NCBI GenBank assembly: GCA_027012135.1 | Contig: JALUZF010000142.1 | Coordinates: 1 to 64,000 of the forward strand | Reading direction: 5' to 3' | From: Gammaproteobacteria bacterium | GTDB lineage: Bacteria; Pseudomonadota; Gammaproteobacteria; GRL18 | Length of the DNA stretch: 64,000 nt | In this document: positions 1 to 9,266 of the stretch, in pieces | How the letters are laid out: every line of letters begins with the position of its first letter | Numbering within the stretch: the first letter of the stretch is position 1 | Made by a program: the position numbers and the translations under genes | Notes under the pieces: model-generated | Databases searched by the model: none | Told to the model about the DNA's origin: nothing | What the model saw: the letters and a program-made list of their open reading frames with translations, nothing else

Positions 1-1978
1 CGGATCTGTTTTTTTCTTCCAGTACATCCCCCATGAGCTCCTTAATAGCAAAGAATATACTCTCAAAATGGAAGGGCTTGGAGATAAACAGATCATAGCC
101 CATAGCCATATAATGCTCCGATTTGTGCTGCAGGGTAGAGGCTGACACCGCCACACATTTCAGCTGTGCAGAAGAAAACTGCCGACGAATGTGTTTAATG
201 GTTTGCACACCATCCATAACCGGCATACGAATATCCATAAACACAATATCCGGCAACTGCTGTGCTATTTTCTGCAGGGCTTCTTTACCATTGCCGGCCG
301 AAACCACATTAAAACCAATCCCCTCCAGAAGTGTCCCCAGCAACTCAGTATTATCCTTGACATCATCCACCACCAGTGCTGTCAGCTTTTTAGTGGTTTT
401 TAGTGAGTACTGATTGTTAAGGCAGAGGGGTTCTACAGCAATAAACTGGTCACTGGCTGGGGATAACTCAATTTCAAAATAAAAACAGGCACCCTGTTCC
501 CGATCCATCTCTACGTTTAACTGGCCGCCGAATAAATCTATATATTGCCTGGATATGCTCAGTCCCAGGCCGGTTCCGCCTTTAAGCTCACCCTGCTTAC
601 CCTGCTGGAATACTTCAAAAATCTGCTCTTTAGCGTGTTCATCAATTCCCGGCCCGGTATCTTCGATACTGAAGTGATAGTGGTTATCAGCGGTTTGTTC
701 TATGCTAAAATAAATTTTCCCCTGATCAGTAAACTTAATAGCATTGGAAATCAGGTTAATTAACACCTGGCGAAGTTTACCCTGATCACCGTTCACCAGC
801 ACAGGCTTATCGGTAAAACAGTCCATCTCCCAGTCCAGCTGTTTCTGACTACAGCGTATTTTGAACATATTCTCAACACTATGCAGCAGCTCCTGCAGAT
901 CAAAATCCGTTTTGACCATGTCCAGGGAACCGGCTTCAATTTTTGACAGTTCGAGAATATCATCAATTAATGACAGCAGGTGATTGCCGCTTTTATTAAT
1001 AATACTGATCTGACGACTCTGATCCTTATCCAGACTGGATTGCTGTAATAATTGTGAATAACCCAAAATGGCATTCATGGGCGTGCGAATTTCATGTGAC
1101 ATATTGGCCAGAAAAATACTCTTGGTCCGGTTGGCTGCCAGGGCACGGTCTCTGGCTATCTGCAGTTGCCTGGTACGTTCCTCCACCCTTTTTTCCAGTT
1201 CTTTCTGATAATTACGGGTTAACTGGTCCTGGTATTCCAGCTTTTCCAGCATTTCATTAAAACCGTCAATTAATTCTCCTACTTCATCATCATAGTGACT
1301 TTTAAGACGATAACTATAGTCCTGCTCCCTTGATACATGGTGCATGGAATTAAGCAGCTGCACAATCGGATCGGTAAAAATCTTCTGCGCACGATAGGCA
1401 ATAAGCAGGGTGAACAGCAGGGAAATCAGAATCATCAGGATAATAGTATAAAGATATTCTTTTACCCGCTGCCAGTAGGCATCCCAATCCGTTTCAATAT
1501 GAATATAACCCAGCAAACTATCATCACTGTCAAGAATAATCCGCTGGATAATATGCAGCTGGCTGTTTTTTTCCAGATACGCCTGTGAGCGGTCACCTAA
1601 TAAATCCAGCATAGACTGTTTTTGAAAATCATTTTCATTGTCCTGCTGATCCCGGTGGTACGTAGCCAGAATATTTCCGTTAGCTTCCAGCAAATGGGCA
1701 CTGATAATATGCGGTTTGGCCTGTAATGCAGTCAGATTTTCCCTGGCGGTACGGGCATCATAAAACAGAATGGCTCCGGAACTGCTTTTACCCACCAGAT
1801 CAGCCAGAGTACTCAGATCTTCCTTCATTTTGCTTCTCAGGCTGTCCAGTTCACTGCTCATAAAAACCGCCATACTGGATAACAGCATAATACTGCTGAT
1901 ACTCAGGATGATCAGCAGCAGTTTTTTCTGAATGGATAAGGAGGCAAATGAAAACCGTTTTCCAGGCTGCTTAGTCAT
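1..1978 (-). CDS. Hybrid sensor histidine kinase with CHASE8-like sensor (3' end cut off)
   Basis: Membrane hybrid kinase, open from ATG at 1978 through the window edge (659 codons visible). Order seen by translation: transmembrane helix at about residues 18-40; a periplasmic segment with the LADLVGKSSSGAILFYD pattern typical of CHASE8 domains; second helix near 175-195; HAMP; coiled linker; HisKA with H-box MSHEIRTP (His about residue 295); HATPase with the GTGLGLSIS G-box; then a receiver domain with the phospho-acceptor in FMDIRMPVMDG (Asp about 581). All catalytic motifs are intact. It overlaps the YfiR-family gene by 8 bp, so the two are co-translated. By family precedent the YfiR protein may tune the periplasmic sensor; this pairing is inference. 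Further domains (Hpt, GGDEF) could lie beyond position 1. Confidence 0.9.
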   Translation of the reverse strand, partial: MTKQPGKRFSFASLSIQKKLLLIILSISSIMLLSSMAVFMSSELDSLRSKMKEDLSTLADLVGKSSSGAILFYDARTARENLTALQAKPHIISAHLLEANGNILATYHRDQQDNENDFQKQSMLDLLGDRSQAYLEKNSQLHIIQRIILDSDDSLLGYIHIETDWDAYWQRVKEYLYTIILMILISLLFTLLIAYRAQKIFTDPIVQLLNSMHHVSREQDYSYRLKSHYDDEVGELIDGFNEMLEKLEYQDQLTRNYQKELEKRVEERTRQLQIARDRALAANRTKSIFLANMSHEIRTPMNAILGYSQLLQQSSLDKDQSRQISIINKSGNHLLSLIDDILELSKIEAGSLDMVKTDFDLQELLHSVENMFKIRCSQKQLDWEMDCFTDKPVLVNGDQGKLRQVLINLISNAIKFTDQGKIYFSIEQTADNHYHFSIEDTGPGIDEHAKEQIFEVFQQGKQGELKGGTGLGLSISRQYIDLFGGQLNVEMDREQGACFYFEIELSPASDQFIAVEPLCLNNQYSLKTTKKLTALVVDDVKDNTELLGTLLEGIGFNVVSAGNGKEALQKIAQQLPDIVFMDIRMPVMDGVQTIKHIRRQFSSAQLKCVAVSASTLQHKSEHYMAMGYDLFISKPFHFESIFFAIKELMGDVLEEKNRS

Positions 1979-2615
1979 TACTGCCCTCCTTTGCCTTGTC
2001 CACATCTTTATCCGTCTCAACGATAGTAGCCAGGGTAAGGATCCTTGAACTGATTCTTAAACCTGCATTACGGACAGCCTGCAGGTTAATTTCCAGGCTC
2101 AGGGTATATTCATCATTTAGAAACAGACGGATATGACCGTTTTTATGTGCAAAATCCGGCAGTTCACTCACCGTCAGAACCGGATAAGCATGCAGGTAAG
2201 ACAGTATATGCTGCAGTTTTTTTTCTTCAGAGCGGCCGACAAATACCAGCTGACATTCAGCGGCATCTTCCAGAGAGACCCGACGTAGAATTAATAATGG
2301 ATGACCATTGATTTTTTTATTTTTAATGCTGTTTAAGGCCAGCCCAAAAGAATCATCCCCCATAAGACAAAGTTTAAAGGGATCGGTGGGTGATTTAAAG
2401 GTACCCTCCGGCCATTGAGAAAGCCGGGCAAAATTATATAAAAAGGCAGATTTAACCAGGTATTCTTTGGCCTGCAGGTTTTCTCCCGCCCAGACATGGG
2501 CGGAACTGAATAAAACAAGTATCAGACTACTATAGCCGATTTTGCGAAGTGAACTATTTCGAAGTGAACTATAGACAGATAAAAAGGAGTGAAAGATCAA
2601 TACGATACTAGGCAT
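1971..2615 (-). CDS. YfiR family (DUF4154) periplasmic protein
   Basis: A 214-residue exported protein. After a hydrophobic N-terminal signal ending near VWAG comes the family hallmark EYLVKSAFLYNFARLSQWP, followed by the alternating strand/helix pattern of DUF4154 with Cys in LCLMGD and AECQLVFVG. YfiR proteins are periplasmic repressors of membrane diguanylate cyclases or kinases and often sit beside sensor genes. Here the stop overlaps the start of a CHASE8 hybrid kinase, so that kinase is the probable partner (inference). The ATG at 2615 gives a long leader containing a duplicated SSLRN/SSLRK; a later start nearer the hydrophobic core is possible. Confidence 0.85.
   Translation of the reverse strand: MPSIVLIFHSFLSVYSSLRNSSLRKIGYSSLILVLFSSAHVWAGENLQAKEYLVKSAFLYNFARLSQWPEGTFKSPTDPFKLCLMGDDSFGLALNSIKNKKINGHPLLILRRVSLEDAAECQLVFVGRSEEKKLQHILSYLHAYPVLTVSELPDFAHKNGHIRLFLNDEYTLSLEINLQAVRNAGLRISSRILTLATIVETDKDVDKAKEGSND
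2545..2572. repeat. In-frame 15-bp tandem duplication in the YfiR leader
   Basis: CGAAGTGAACTAT occurs at 2545-2557 and again at 2560-2572, a 15-bp period. It duplicates five codons (SSLRN SSLRK) before the signal-peptide core and keeps the frame. Probably a recent slippage event in a tolerant region. Confidence 0.8.
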
Positions 2616-2767
2616 GTTTTATATTTATTGTATTGGTACCGTATTTTGAATAATTCGGAAAATTTCCCACAGAAAAATAAACTATTATGACGCTTTAAGT
2701 ATAGAAAATATCCTCATAAATTCAACTGCAAAGCCGTTTTTGTTTAACTACCTGTTCACGCAATGGC

Positions 2768-3460
2768 TTAAAATTTTTTTCTTAAATTCATTTTATCTCC
2801 GTCGCGGATCATATGAATTCGACTTAAAAATGACTGGCCCAGTAACACATAGGTAGGAAAACCGCCCTCCAGAACCATGGCGTTCACATTGTACAGATGA
2901 ATATGGCCAATGGTTACTTTATTCAGACTGACCTGCCAGGCCTTAACCAGACCCGATGCCGTCTGAACCAATTTCTGGGCACCCTTTTTATAATTTATAC
3001 CGGCCTGTCTGGCGGTTCCGGAATTTAAGGCAATACTGGTTGCCCCGGTATCAATAAGAAAATGAACCGACGCATTATTAATTTTACCCTGGCAGTGAAA
3101 CATATTATCCTGACCTTTCCAGATAACCAGAGTTTTTCCGGGATCCTGTTTTTTAAACATGGTATTAATTTCAGAACCCAGGGGATACCTGACCCGTGCC
3201 CCCTGTACTTCCAGCAGGGCAAAATCACTGTCAGCGCTGATCAGTTTAATCCCGTTAAAAGTCTGACCTTTACTGATAAGTTTCTGGCTGCCGTCAACGG
3301 ATATCATGGCTTTATCCGTAAACAATGCCATAACTTTTATTTTCTGTGCTGCTTTCTGTTCTGCCAAAGCAGGTGAAGCCAGAGACAGTAAAAATAACAG
3401 ACACCATAAAAGTATCAGGAAAACAGGTTTTGTTTTAGGGACTGATTTTAAAATAATCAT
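2768..3460 (-). CDS. Periplasmic retropepsin-like aspartic protease (clan AA, TIGR02281 type)
   Basis: A 230-residue secreted protein. The signal peptide runs to about ALAEQ (residue 34). The middle region gives KVMALFTDKAMISVDG, a short beta domain common in these proteins. The catalytic motif is FLIDTGATSIALN, the DTGA signature of single-domain retropepsins, with the second conserved segment VLLGQSFLSRI near the C-terminus, so it probably works as a dimer. The start overlaps the stop of pgpA by 4 bp, so the gene belongs to the downstream end of the thiL-pgpA unit. The natural substrate is unknown. Confidence 0.85.
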   Translation of the reverse strand: MIILKSVPKTKPVFLILLWCLLFLLSLASPALAEQKAAQKIKVMALFTDKAMISVDGSQKLISKGQTFNGIKLISADSDFALLEVQGARVRYPLGSEINTMFKKQDPGKTLVIWKGQDNMFHCQGKINNASVHFLIDTGATSIALNSGTARQAGINYKKGAQKLVQTASGLVKAWQVSLNKVTIGHIHLYNVNAMVLEGGFPTYVLLGQSFLSRIHMIRDGDKMNLRKKF

Positions 3461-3939
3461 AAACTTACAATAATATACAGCACAATCCAGGCATAAACTC
3501 CGGCCAGGACATCATCAATCATAATGCCAAACCCACCCTCAATTTTCTGATCCAGCCAGTAGATGGGCCAGGGTTTAACAATATCAAAAAAACGAAACAG
3601 CACAAACCCCAGCACCAGCCACTGCCATTGCAGCGGGATTAAAAACATGGTGATCCAGAAACCGACAAATTCATCCCAGACAATTCCGGAAAAATCATGT
3701 ACCTGTAAATCATCCGAGGTTTTCTGGCAAATAGTGATCCCGATCCAGAACGCCGCCAGGGTGATCAGCGCATAAACCATCCAGGGCAACTGTACCATTA
3801 ATAAATACAGAGGAATGGCGGCCAGAGTGCCGAAAGTACCTGGTGCAAACCGGGCCAGACCGGAACCAAAACCAAAGGCCAGAAAATGCCAGGGGTTTGA
3901 CCAGACCTGATGCCTGGATCGTATTTCGTCCTTATTCAA
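3457..3939 (-). CDS. pgpA: Phosphatidylglycerophosphatase A
   Basis: Dephosphorylates phosphatidylglycerophosphate to phosphatidylglycerol at the inner membrane. 160 residues, close to the usual 160-170. Visible signatures are GSGLARFAPGTFGTLAAIP near the N-terminus, IVWDEFVGFW in the middle, and the acidic motif EGGFGIMIDDVLAG, which supplies the metal-binding aspartates. Three to four hydrophobic helices. The start overlaps the end of thiL by 8 bp, the usual thiL-pgpA coupling in Proteobacteria. No unusual features. Confidence 0.97.
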   Translation of the reverse strand: MNKDEIRSRHQVWSNPWHFLAFGFGSGLARFAPGTFGTLAAIPLYLLMVQLPWMVYALITLAAFWIGITICQKTSDDLQVHDFSGIVWDEFVGFWITMFLIPLQWQWLVLGFVLFRFFDIVKPWPIYWLDQKIEGGFGIMIDDVLAGVYAWIVLYIIVSL

Positions 3940-4918
3940 AGTGATTATAACCTCCGTTTCGGGGATGGAATAACTTACCAGAGCTGTTCAAAAGCCGCAG
4001 TTCATGACTATCAGTTATTACCCCAATTGCTACGAACTGGGGGGCAATAGCCTGTAACTGCTGCCATTTCTCAGGTTCCACTGTAAAACACAATTGATAA
4101 TCATCGCCCCCGGCAAGTGCTCTTTCCCAGGCCTGTTCCGTTTCCAGGCACTGCAGCGATTCAGCCAACGGCAATTGTTCCAGAAACACATCAGCCCCCA
4201 CGGCACCGGCCTTTAGAATATGCCCCAGATCGGAAAACAGTCCGTCAGACAGATCCAGTACCGCATGAGCATAATCTCTGAGCAGCAGACCCTCCTTAAT
4301 TTTAGGTGAAGGGAAATTTAAAGCAAGCAGGGCTGTCTGCTGCTGTTTCTCTGATAAACATTGGTAAGTTTTATGGTTTTTCCCCAGAACAATATCCAGC
4401 CCGATACTGGCGGCTCCAAGCGGACCGGTAAGGGCAATAATGTCCCCTGCACGGGCACCAGAACGCAACAGAGCCCTGCCGGATGGAACATAACCGGCCA
4501 CCTGGATAGTAATAGCCAGCTTACCCCGGGTAGTATCTCCGCCGATTAAGGAAATATTAAATTCTTCAGCCAGCTTAAACAAAGCGCTGGAAAAAGACGC
4601 TAGCCAGCTCTCGTCTGCTTCCGGCAAGGTTAAGGCCAGAGTAAACCAGGCCGGTTCTGCCCCCATGGCCGCCAGATCACTGAGATTTACAGCCAGCGAT
4701 TTATAAGCAATGGCCTGGGGTGAGGTTTGTTCAGGAAAATGGATACCGCTGATTAAGGTATCAATAGAAACCACTAACTGTTGATTGTCCGGGGAATTTA
4801 TAATAGCACAGTCATCACCAATACCCAGGGCAATATCTGAACGGCCTTGCCGATCAGATAAAGATCGGGCTGGATCAGTAAAAAATGTCTGGATTATATT
4901 AAATTCAGAACCGGGCAT
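3932..4918 (-). CDS. thiL: Thiamine-monophosphate kinase
   Basis: Phosphorylates thiamine monophosphate to the cofactor thiamine diphosphate, using ATP, in the cytosol. 328 residues, family-typical. Magnesium and ATP-binding motifs seen: GIGDDCAI near residue 32, LAAMGAEP, SLIGGDTTRG and VLDLSDGLFSDLGH. It sits between nusB (29-bp gap) and pgpA (8-bp overlap), the conserved nusB-thiL-pgpA order. It is the only thiamine gene in the window. Confidence 0.98.
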   Translation of the reverse strand: MPGSEFNIIQTFFTDPARSLSDRQGRSDIALGIGDDCAIINSPDNQQLVVSIDTLISGIHFPEQTSPQAIAYKSLAVNLSDLAAMGAEPAWFTLALTLPEADESWLASFSSALFKLAEEFNISLIGGDTTRGKLAITIQVAGYVPSGRALLRSGARAGDIIALTGPLGAASIGLDIVLGKNHKTYQCLSEKQQQTALLALNFPSPKIKEGLLLRDYAHAVLDLSDGLFSDLGHILKAGAVGADVFLEQLPLAESLQCLETEQAWERALAGGDDYQLCFTVEPEKWQQLQAIAPQFVAIGVITDSHELRLLNSSGKLFHPRNGGYNHFE

Positions 4919-4947
4919 TTATGTCTCATAATTTGAAAGCTTACCCG

Positions 4948-5394
4948 TTATTTTTTTCTGGGCTTTCTGGTTCGTGGTGCATTCACTTCTGCAGTCCGCA
5001 GCTTAGCCGCCACCTTATCCAGAATACCATTAATAAATTTATGTCCGTCTTCCGCACCAAATATCTTAGCACTTTCAACGGATTCATTAATTACTACCCG
5101 GTAAGGCACATCCCGACGCTCTTCAAGCTCATAAGTACCAATCAGCAAAATGGCCTGTTCCACCGGATCGACTTCAGCAAAAGGACGGGCCAGGTGAGTT
5201 TCCATATGATCCACCAGCGCCATTTTATGTGCCGTCACAAAATGCAGAATTTCATGAAAATAATCCATATCTGCATCCTCCATATCATGTTCACTAACAA
5301 AGTGAACTTCAATATCGGACACATTCTGCTGAGTCAATAACCAGGAATACAAGGCCTGTACGGCAAACTGTCTGGATTTAGAGCGATTTTTCAA
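4948..5394 (-). CDS. nusB: Transcription antitermination factor NusB
   Basis: RNA-binding factor that with NusE (S10) assembles antitermination complexes on rRNA operons. 148 residues. The N-terminal RSKSRQFAVQALYSWLL and the segment PVEQAILLIGTYEL plus the C-terminal VVINESVESAKIFGAEDGHKFINGILD match the NusB all-alpha fold. A basic tail (RTRKPRKK) may add RNA contact. It follows ribH by 36 bp on the same strand, as in most gammaproteobacteria. Confidence 0.98.
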   Translation of the reverse strand: MKNRSKSRQFAVQALYSWLLTQQNVSDIEVHFVSEHDMEDADMDYFHEILHFVTAHKMALVDHMETHLARPFAEVDPVEQAILLIGTYELEERRDVPYRVVINESVESAKIFGAEDGHKFINGILDKVAAKLRTAEVNAPRTRKPRKK

Positions 5395-5430
5395 AAGTAT
5401 TTCCTGTTGGTGAAGCGTTAATCAAACGCT

Positions 5431-5901
5431 TCAGGTAAAGTTTTTAAACAGATTAACCATTTCAATAGCGGACAGAGTGGCTTCCACACCTTTATTGCCA
5501 GCTTTGGTACCAGAACGTTCAATAGCCTGTTCAATAGTATCCACAGTCAGCACCCCAAAGGCAACCGGAATATCATATTCCATAGAAACCTGCGCCAGTC
5601 CCTTGGAATTTTCATTCGCCACAAAGTCAAAATGCGGTGTACCACCGCGAATAACAGCCCCCAGGGCTATAATAGCATCGTATTTCTTTGACGCCGCCAT
5701 ACGCTTAGCCGCCAGCGGAATTTCCACCGCTCCGGGCACCCGCACAATCTCAATATCCTCTTCCTTACCGCCATGACGCAAAATAGCATCAATCGACCCG
5801 CTCAACAGCGATTCAACCACAAAACTATTAAAACGACTCACCACGATACCAAACCTGGCACCGTCAACAACCATTTCACCTTCAAATGTTTTTATACTCA
5901 T
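5431..5901 (-). CDS. ribH: 6,7-dimethyl-8-ribityllumazine synthase
   Basis: Condenses the RibD product (5-amino-6-ribitylamino-uracil) with the RibB product (dihydroxybutanone phosphate) to give lumazine, the penultimate riboflavin step. 156 residues, normal for an icosahedral RibH. Seen: [47 protein letters not shown] (the RGGTPHFD segment carries the catalytic His) and the C-terminal [15 protein letters not shown]. Separated from ribBA by 253 bp that contain a large palindrome. Confidence 0.98.
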   Translation of the reverse strand: MSIKTFEGEMVVDGARFGIVVSRFNSFVVESLLSGSIDAILRHGGKEEDIEIVRVPGAVEIPLAAKRMAASKKYDAIIALGAVIRGGTPHFDFVANENSKGLAQVSMEYDIPVAFGVLTVDTIEQAIERSGTKAGNKGVEATLSAIEMVNLFKNFT

Positions 5902-5988
5902 TTTGTTCTCGATTTATTCTCAATTTTATTTTTAGAATTTATACGCCTGTTTCATAAAACCTAAATACAGAATTAAACTCCATACAGA

Positions 5989-6100
5989 GTACCCGTTGTC
6001 CGGTAAGGCTTTTCAAAGTTTCGGCAGCATGGACGCTGCCGAAAAGTCTCCATGGATGGATTCACGACGTCTTTGAAAAGCCTTACCGGGCAGCGGGTAC
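5989..6100. repeat. 112-bp two-level palindrome between ribH and ribBA (element C)
   Basis: Outer arms of 30 nt at 5989-6018 and 6071-6100 pair at 28 positions; the two exceptions are T-G pairs that would be G-U wobbles in RNA. Directly inside the left arm is a perfect 10-bp hairpin (6019-6028 with 6035-6044) closing on the loop ATGGAC. A 26-nt spacer (6045-6070) carries CCATGGATGGATTCACGACG. The layout and every segment length match the element at 9816-9927, but the arm sequences do not. No ORF inside. Function unknown. Confidence 0.9.
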
Positions 6101-6140
6101 GGTTTCATAGGCACAATCTACGGTTTCATAAGCACAATCT
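6099..6140. repeat. 21-bp tandem duplication beside element C
   Basis: The 21-nt unit beginning ACGGTTTCATA occurs at 6099-6119 and 6120-6140 with one mismatch (G/A). The first unit starts inside the last two bases of the right arm of the neighbouring palindrome. It lies just 3' of ribBA. Confidence 0.8.
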
Positions 6141-6154
6141 AACCAAACAAAAAC

Positions 6155-7270
6155 CTAATCACCCGTATAATATTCTACCACTTCCAGCCCAAAGCCCGAC
6201 AAGCCATGAATCTTCTTAGGCGCCGACATCACCTTCATCCGCCGAACCCCAATGGATTTTAAAATCTGCGCCCCAATACCATAAGTTCTTAAATCCTGAG
6301 GATTACCCGGATGAAACGAAGCCTCACCCTGCTGTAACTTCTGGTAGTGATCAATCCGGTGTACCAGCTCATTACTGGTTTCATGGCTGCGTAAAATCAC
6401 AATCACACCCGCGCCTTCATTCTCAATACGCTGCATGACATCATTCAGTGGCCAGCCGCAGTCATCCATCTGGGCATCAAGCATATCGCATAAAGAATTT
6501 TCCATGTGTACCCGCACCAGAACCGGCTCATCAGGAGAAATGCTGCCCTTGATCATGGCCAGATGTACCTGTCCTGAAATACCGTCGTGATAAGCTTCCA
6601 GACGAAATTCACCGGCACTGGTAGGCAGCTGACATTCACTGACCTTTTCTACCGAAGGTTCATTTTTCAAACGATATTCAATCAGATCCGCAATGGTGCC
6701 GATTTTCAGATCAAACTTTTCTGCAAACTTTTCCAGATCAGGCCGACGTGCCATGGTACCGTCTTCATTGAGGATCTCTACAATGACTGCCGCCGGTTCC
6801 AGACCCGCCATACGCGCCAGATCACAGCCCGCCTCGGTATGACCGGCACGGGTCAGCACACCGCCGGGCTGGGCTTCTAAAGGAAAGATATGGCCGGGCT
6901 GCACGATATCCGAAGGTTTAGCATCAGGCGCCACTGCAGCCTGAATAGTCACCGCACGGTCACCGGCAGAAATTCCGGTAGTCACCCCTTCAGCGGCCTC
7001 AATGGACACCGTAAAATTAGTGCCGTATTCTGCACTATTGCGATCCACCATTAAGGGGATCTGCAATTGCTTACAGCGCTGCTGGGTCAGGGTCAGACAA
7101 ATCAGCCCGCGACCATTGGTGGCCATAAAGTTAATATCTTCAGGCGTAACCTTACTGGCCGCCATCAGGAGATCGCCCTCGTTCTCACGATCCTCGTCAT
7201 CCACAATAATGACCATCCTGCCCTGACGGATATCATCCAGTATTTCTTCTATTGAATTAAAATTAGCCAT
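6155..7270 (-). CDS. ribBA: 3,4-dihydroxy-2-butanone 4-phosphate synthase with degenerate GTP cyclohydrolase II domain
   Basis: The N-terminal half (about 1-200) is a full RibB domain: [19 protein letters not shown], the substrate site around [19 protein letters not shown] and [17 protein letters not shown], converting ribulose 5-phosphate to dihydroxybutanone phosphate. The C-terminal half (about 205-371) has the RibA fold but not its chemistry: where active GTP cyclohydrolase II has SECLTGD and RCDCG zinc cysteines, this protein reads HMENSLCDM and QMDDCGW, and the RQEGR active-site segment is RSHETSN. It is therefore probably only a RibB enzyme, as in several other gammaproteobacterial RibBA-like proteins, and a separate ribA is expected elsewhere in the genome. 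Gene symbol follows the fused architecture. Confidence 0.95.
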   Translation of the reverse strand: MANFNSIEEILDDIRQGRMVIIVDDEDRENEGDLLMAASKVTPEDINFMATNGRGLICLTLTQQRCKQLQIPLMVDRNSAEYGTNFTVSIEAAEGVTTGISAGDRAVTIQAAVAPDAKPSDIVQPGHIFPLEAQPGGVLTRAGHTEAGCDLARMAGLEPAAVIVEILNEDGTMARRPDLEKFAEKFDLKIGTIADLIEYRLKNEPSVEKVSECQLPTSAGEFRLEAYHDGISGQVHLAMIKGSISPDEPVLVRVHMENSLCDMLDAQMDDCGWPLNDVMQRIENEGAGVIVILRSHETSNELVHRIDHYQKLQQGEASFHPGNPQDLRTYGIGAQILKSIGVRRMKVMSAPKKIHGLSGFGLEVVEYYTGD

Positions 7271-7300
7271 AAAGTTATTTACTGTTTACCTGCTGTTAAT

Positions 7301-7363
7301 AGCTGTAACCATTCAGTGGTCTGTCCATGACAGATTGCTGTACTCAAATAACACTGAATAGCT
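7301..7363. repeat. Short nested inverted repeat between ribE and ribBA
   Basis: ATTCAGTG (7311-7318) pairs with CACTGAAT (7352-7359), flanked by AGCT on each side. Inside is a 6-bp hairpin TCTGTC-CAT-GACAGA. The arm-hairpin-spacer-arm layout echoes the larger palindromes but the arms are short. It could be a minor member or chance. Confidence 0.45.
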
Positions 7364-7386
7364 ATGTTAATCTTATATTTATCTAG

Positions 7387-8052
7387 TTACCGGTTTAAAA
7401 AACCATTTTCTGCCAGTAAAGCCATGGTCACCGCCTGTTCCGGTGCTGCCTCGGCTGCTCTGTCGCCCAGTAACAGACGCTCCAGATAACGGGCAATAAT
7501 ATCCACTTCCAGATTCACTTCCGTCCCGGCCTGAGCATCGGCCAGCGTGGTTTCTGACAGGGTATGCGGTACAATATTCAGCTCAAAAACTGCGCCGTTG
7601 ACCGCATTAACCGTCAGACTGATACCGTTGACACAGACAGAGCCTTTAGCGGCAATATAGCGAGCCAGCTCATCCGGAGCCTTGATTCGAAAATGTATGG
7701 AACGTCCGGCAGTGCTGCGTTCCACAATCTTACCTACACCGTCCACATGGCCGCTGACTATATGTCCGCCCAGATGCGTCGTCGGCAGCAGGGCTTTTTC
7801 CAGATTGACCCGGCTACCTGTCTTTATATGTCTGAAACCGGTTTTTGATAAGGTTTCAGCCGAAACATCGGCCCAGAAACCGTCACCGGGCAGTTCAATC
7901 GCCGTCAGACAGACCCCGTTAGTGGCAATACTGTCACCAATGGCCACATCAGAGAGATCCAGAGCACCGGTTTTAATATAAAAGCGGCTGTCGATACCCT
8001 TAGGTTCAATGGCCGCCACCTGACCAATGGCCTGAATAATTCCGGTAAACAT
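7387..8052 (-). CDS. ribE: Riboflavin synthase, alpha chain
   Basis: Dismutates two lumazine molecules to riboflavin and the RibD product. 221 residues. Two homologous lumazine-binding barrels are visible: MFTGIIQAIG...GDSIATNGVCLTA...VNLEKAL and GGHIVSGHVDGVGKI...KGSVCVNGISLTVNAV...VDIIARYLERL. The MFTGI start and GHVDGVG motif are diagnostic. Lies between ribD (47-bp gap) and ribBA (116-bp gap) in the minus-strand riboflavin block. The gene is called ribC in E. coli. Confidence 0.97.
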   Translation of the reverse strand: MFTGIIQAIGQVAAIEPKGIDSRFYIKTGALDLSDVAIGDSIATNGVCLTAIELPGDGFWADVSAETLSKTGFRHIKTGSRVNLEKALLPTTHLGGHIVSGHVDGVGKIVERSTAGRSIHFRIKAPDELARYIAAKGSVCVNGISLTVNAVNGAVFELNIVPHTLSETTLADAQAGTEVNLEVDIIARYLERLLLGDRAAEAAPEQAVTMALLAENGFLNR

Positions 8053-8099
8053 TTATTACATTCCTGCCTGTTTATCCATTGTTTTTCTCTCTGCTCTCC

Positions 8100-9260
8100 C
8101 TATACCGGAGAGTCAGTATGAGGGGATAAAACCTTGGCCGTGATGCGAAAATCGCTGCCCACAGCCCGGATATCTTTAATATCCAGCTCAATCCTGTCTG
8201 CCATCTTATCCAGTCCAGGGATATTAAATAAGCCCCGAGCCTCACTGCCCATTAAATGCGGCGCCATATAAATCACCAGTTCATCTACAACACCGGCCTG
8301 TAACAGAGAACCGCCCAGAGTTGCACCGGCTTCCAGCAGCACTTCATTGTACTGATGCTGCGCCAGTACCGCCATTAAACTACTGGCCGATAACACCTCT
8401 CGACCGGCTATAATCTCTGTTTCAAGGTATTCTATTAGCACACCCTGTTGTTCCAGTGCCGGTATCTTCTGTGTCTGCCGGCGTGATGCTTTTGCTGTGC
8501 AGATCACACTCAGCCCTTCCTGGTGCAGAATTTTAGCTTCCGGCAATATCTTTAGCTGACTGTCCATAATCACCCGGTCGGGCTGACGCAGGCGTTCTGA
8601 ATCCATATCGGCAAAGCGTTTATCACGCACATTCATTGACGGGTTATCCGCCAGCACAGTACCAAGGCCTGTTAACACGGCCGAGCTTTCTGCCCGCAGC
8701 CTCTGCACATCCGCACGGGCCTGCGTGGAGGTGATCCACTGACTCTCACCACTGGCCATAGCAGTACGCCCGTCCAGACTCATGGCCATTTTACAGCGCA
8801 GCAGAGGCTTACCCGTTTCCATACGCTGAATAAACCCCGGGTTTAAAGCTCGTGCTTCCGCCTCCAGAACCCCAACCCTGACCTCAAGGCCGTGTTCCTG
8901 TAAACGTTTAATACCCTTACCCGCCACCAGAGGATTGGGATCGGCCATAGCCACCACCACCCGCGCAATCCCGGCTTCAATCAGGGCATTACTGCACGGC
9001 GGAGTACGGCCAAAATGACTGCACGGCTCCAGAGTCACATAAGCTGTTGCACCTTTGGCAGACTGCTTATTACGTTCTAAATCCGCCAGAGCATTGACTT
9101 CAGCATGTCCCTGACCGGCAAACTGATGCCAGCCCCGAGCAATGACCTGTTCATCCCGAACCAGCACACAGCCGACTCTGGGATTAGGATGCGTGGTGTA
9201 CCAGCCTTTTTTTGCCAGCGCAATGGCCTGAGCCATAAGAAATTCATCACCGGCCGGCAT
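8100..9260 (-). CDS. ribD: Bifunctional pyrimidine deaminase/reductase RibD
   Basis: Performs the second and third steps of riboflavin synthesis. 386 residues. The N-terminal cytidine-deaminase-type domain has the zinc motif HAEVNAL (about residue 50) and PCSHFGRTPPC. The C-terminal dihydrofolate-reductase-like domain begins near CKMAMSLDGRTAM and includes LTGLGTVLADNPSMNVR and VLLEAGATLGGSLLQAGVVDEL. Six bases separate its start from the nrdR stop, the classic nrdR-ribD coupling. Confidence 0.98.
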   Translation of the reverse strand: MPAGDEFLMAQAIALAKKGWYTTHPNPRVGCVLVRDEQVIARGWHQFAGQGHAEVNALADLERNKQSAKGATAYVTLEPCSHFGRTPPCSNALIEAGIARVVVAMADPNPLVAGKGIKRLQEHGLEVRVGVLEAEARALNPGFIQRMETGKPLLRCKMAMSLDGRTAMASGESQWITSTQARADVQRLRAESSAVLTGLGTVLADNPSMNVRDKRFADMDSERLRQPDRVIMDSQLKILPEAKILHQEGLSVICTAKASRRQTQKIPALEQQGVLIEYLETEIIAGREVLSASSLMAVLAQHQYNEVLLEAGATLGGSLLQAGVVDELVIYMAPHLMGSEARGLFNIPGLDKMADRIELDIKDIRAVGSDFRITAKVLSPHTDSPV

Positions 9261-9266
9261 ACAATT

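Noticed and set aside
4921-5340. 139-codon plus-strand open frame over nusB
   Set aside because: Opposite to a clear nusB with all motifs.
6155-7270. Fully bifunctional RibBA
   Set aside because: Zinc cysteines and the cyclohydrolase active-site segment are missing in the C-terminal half.
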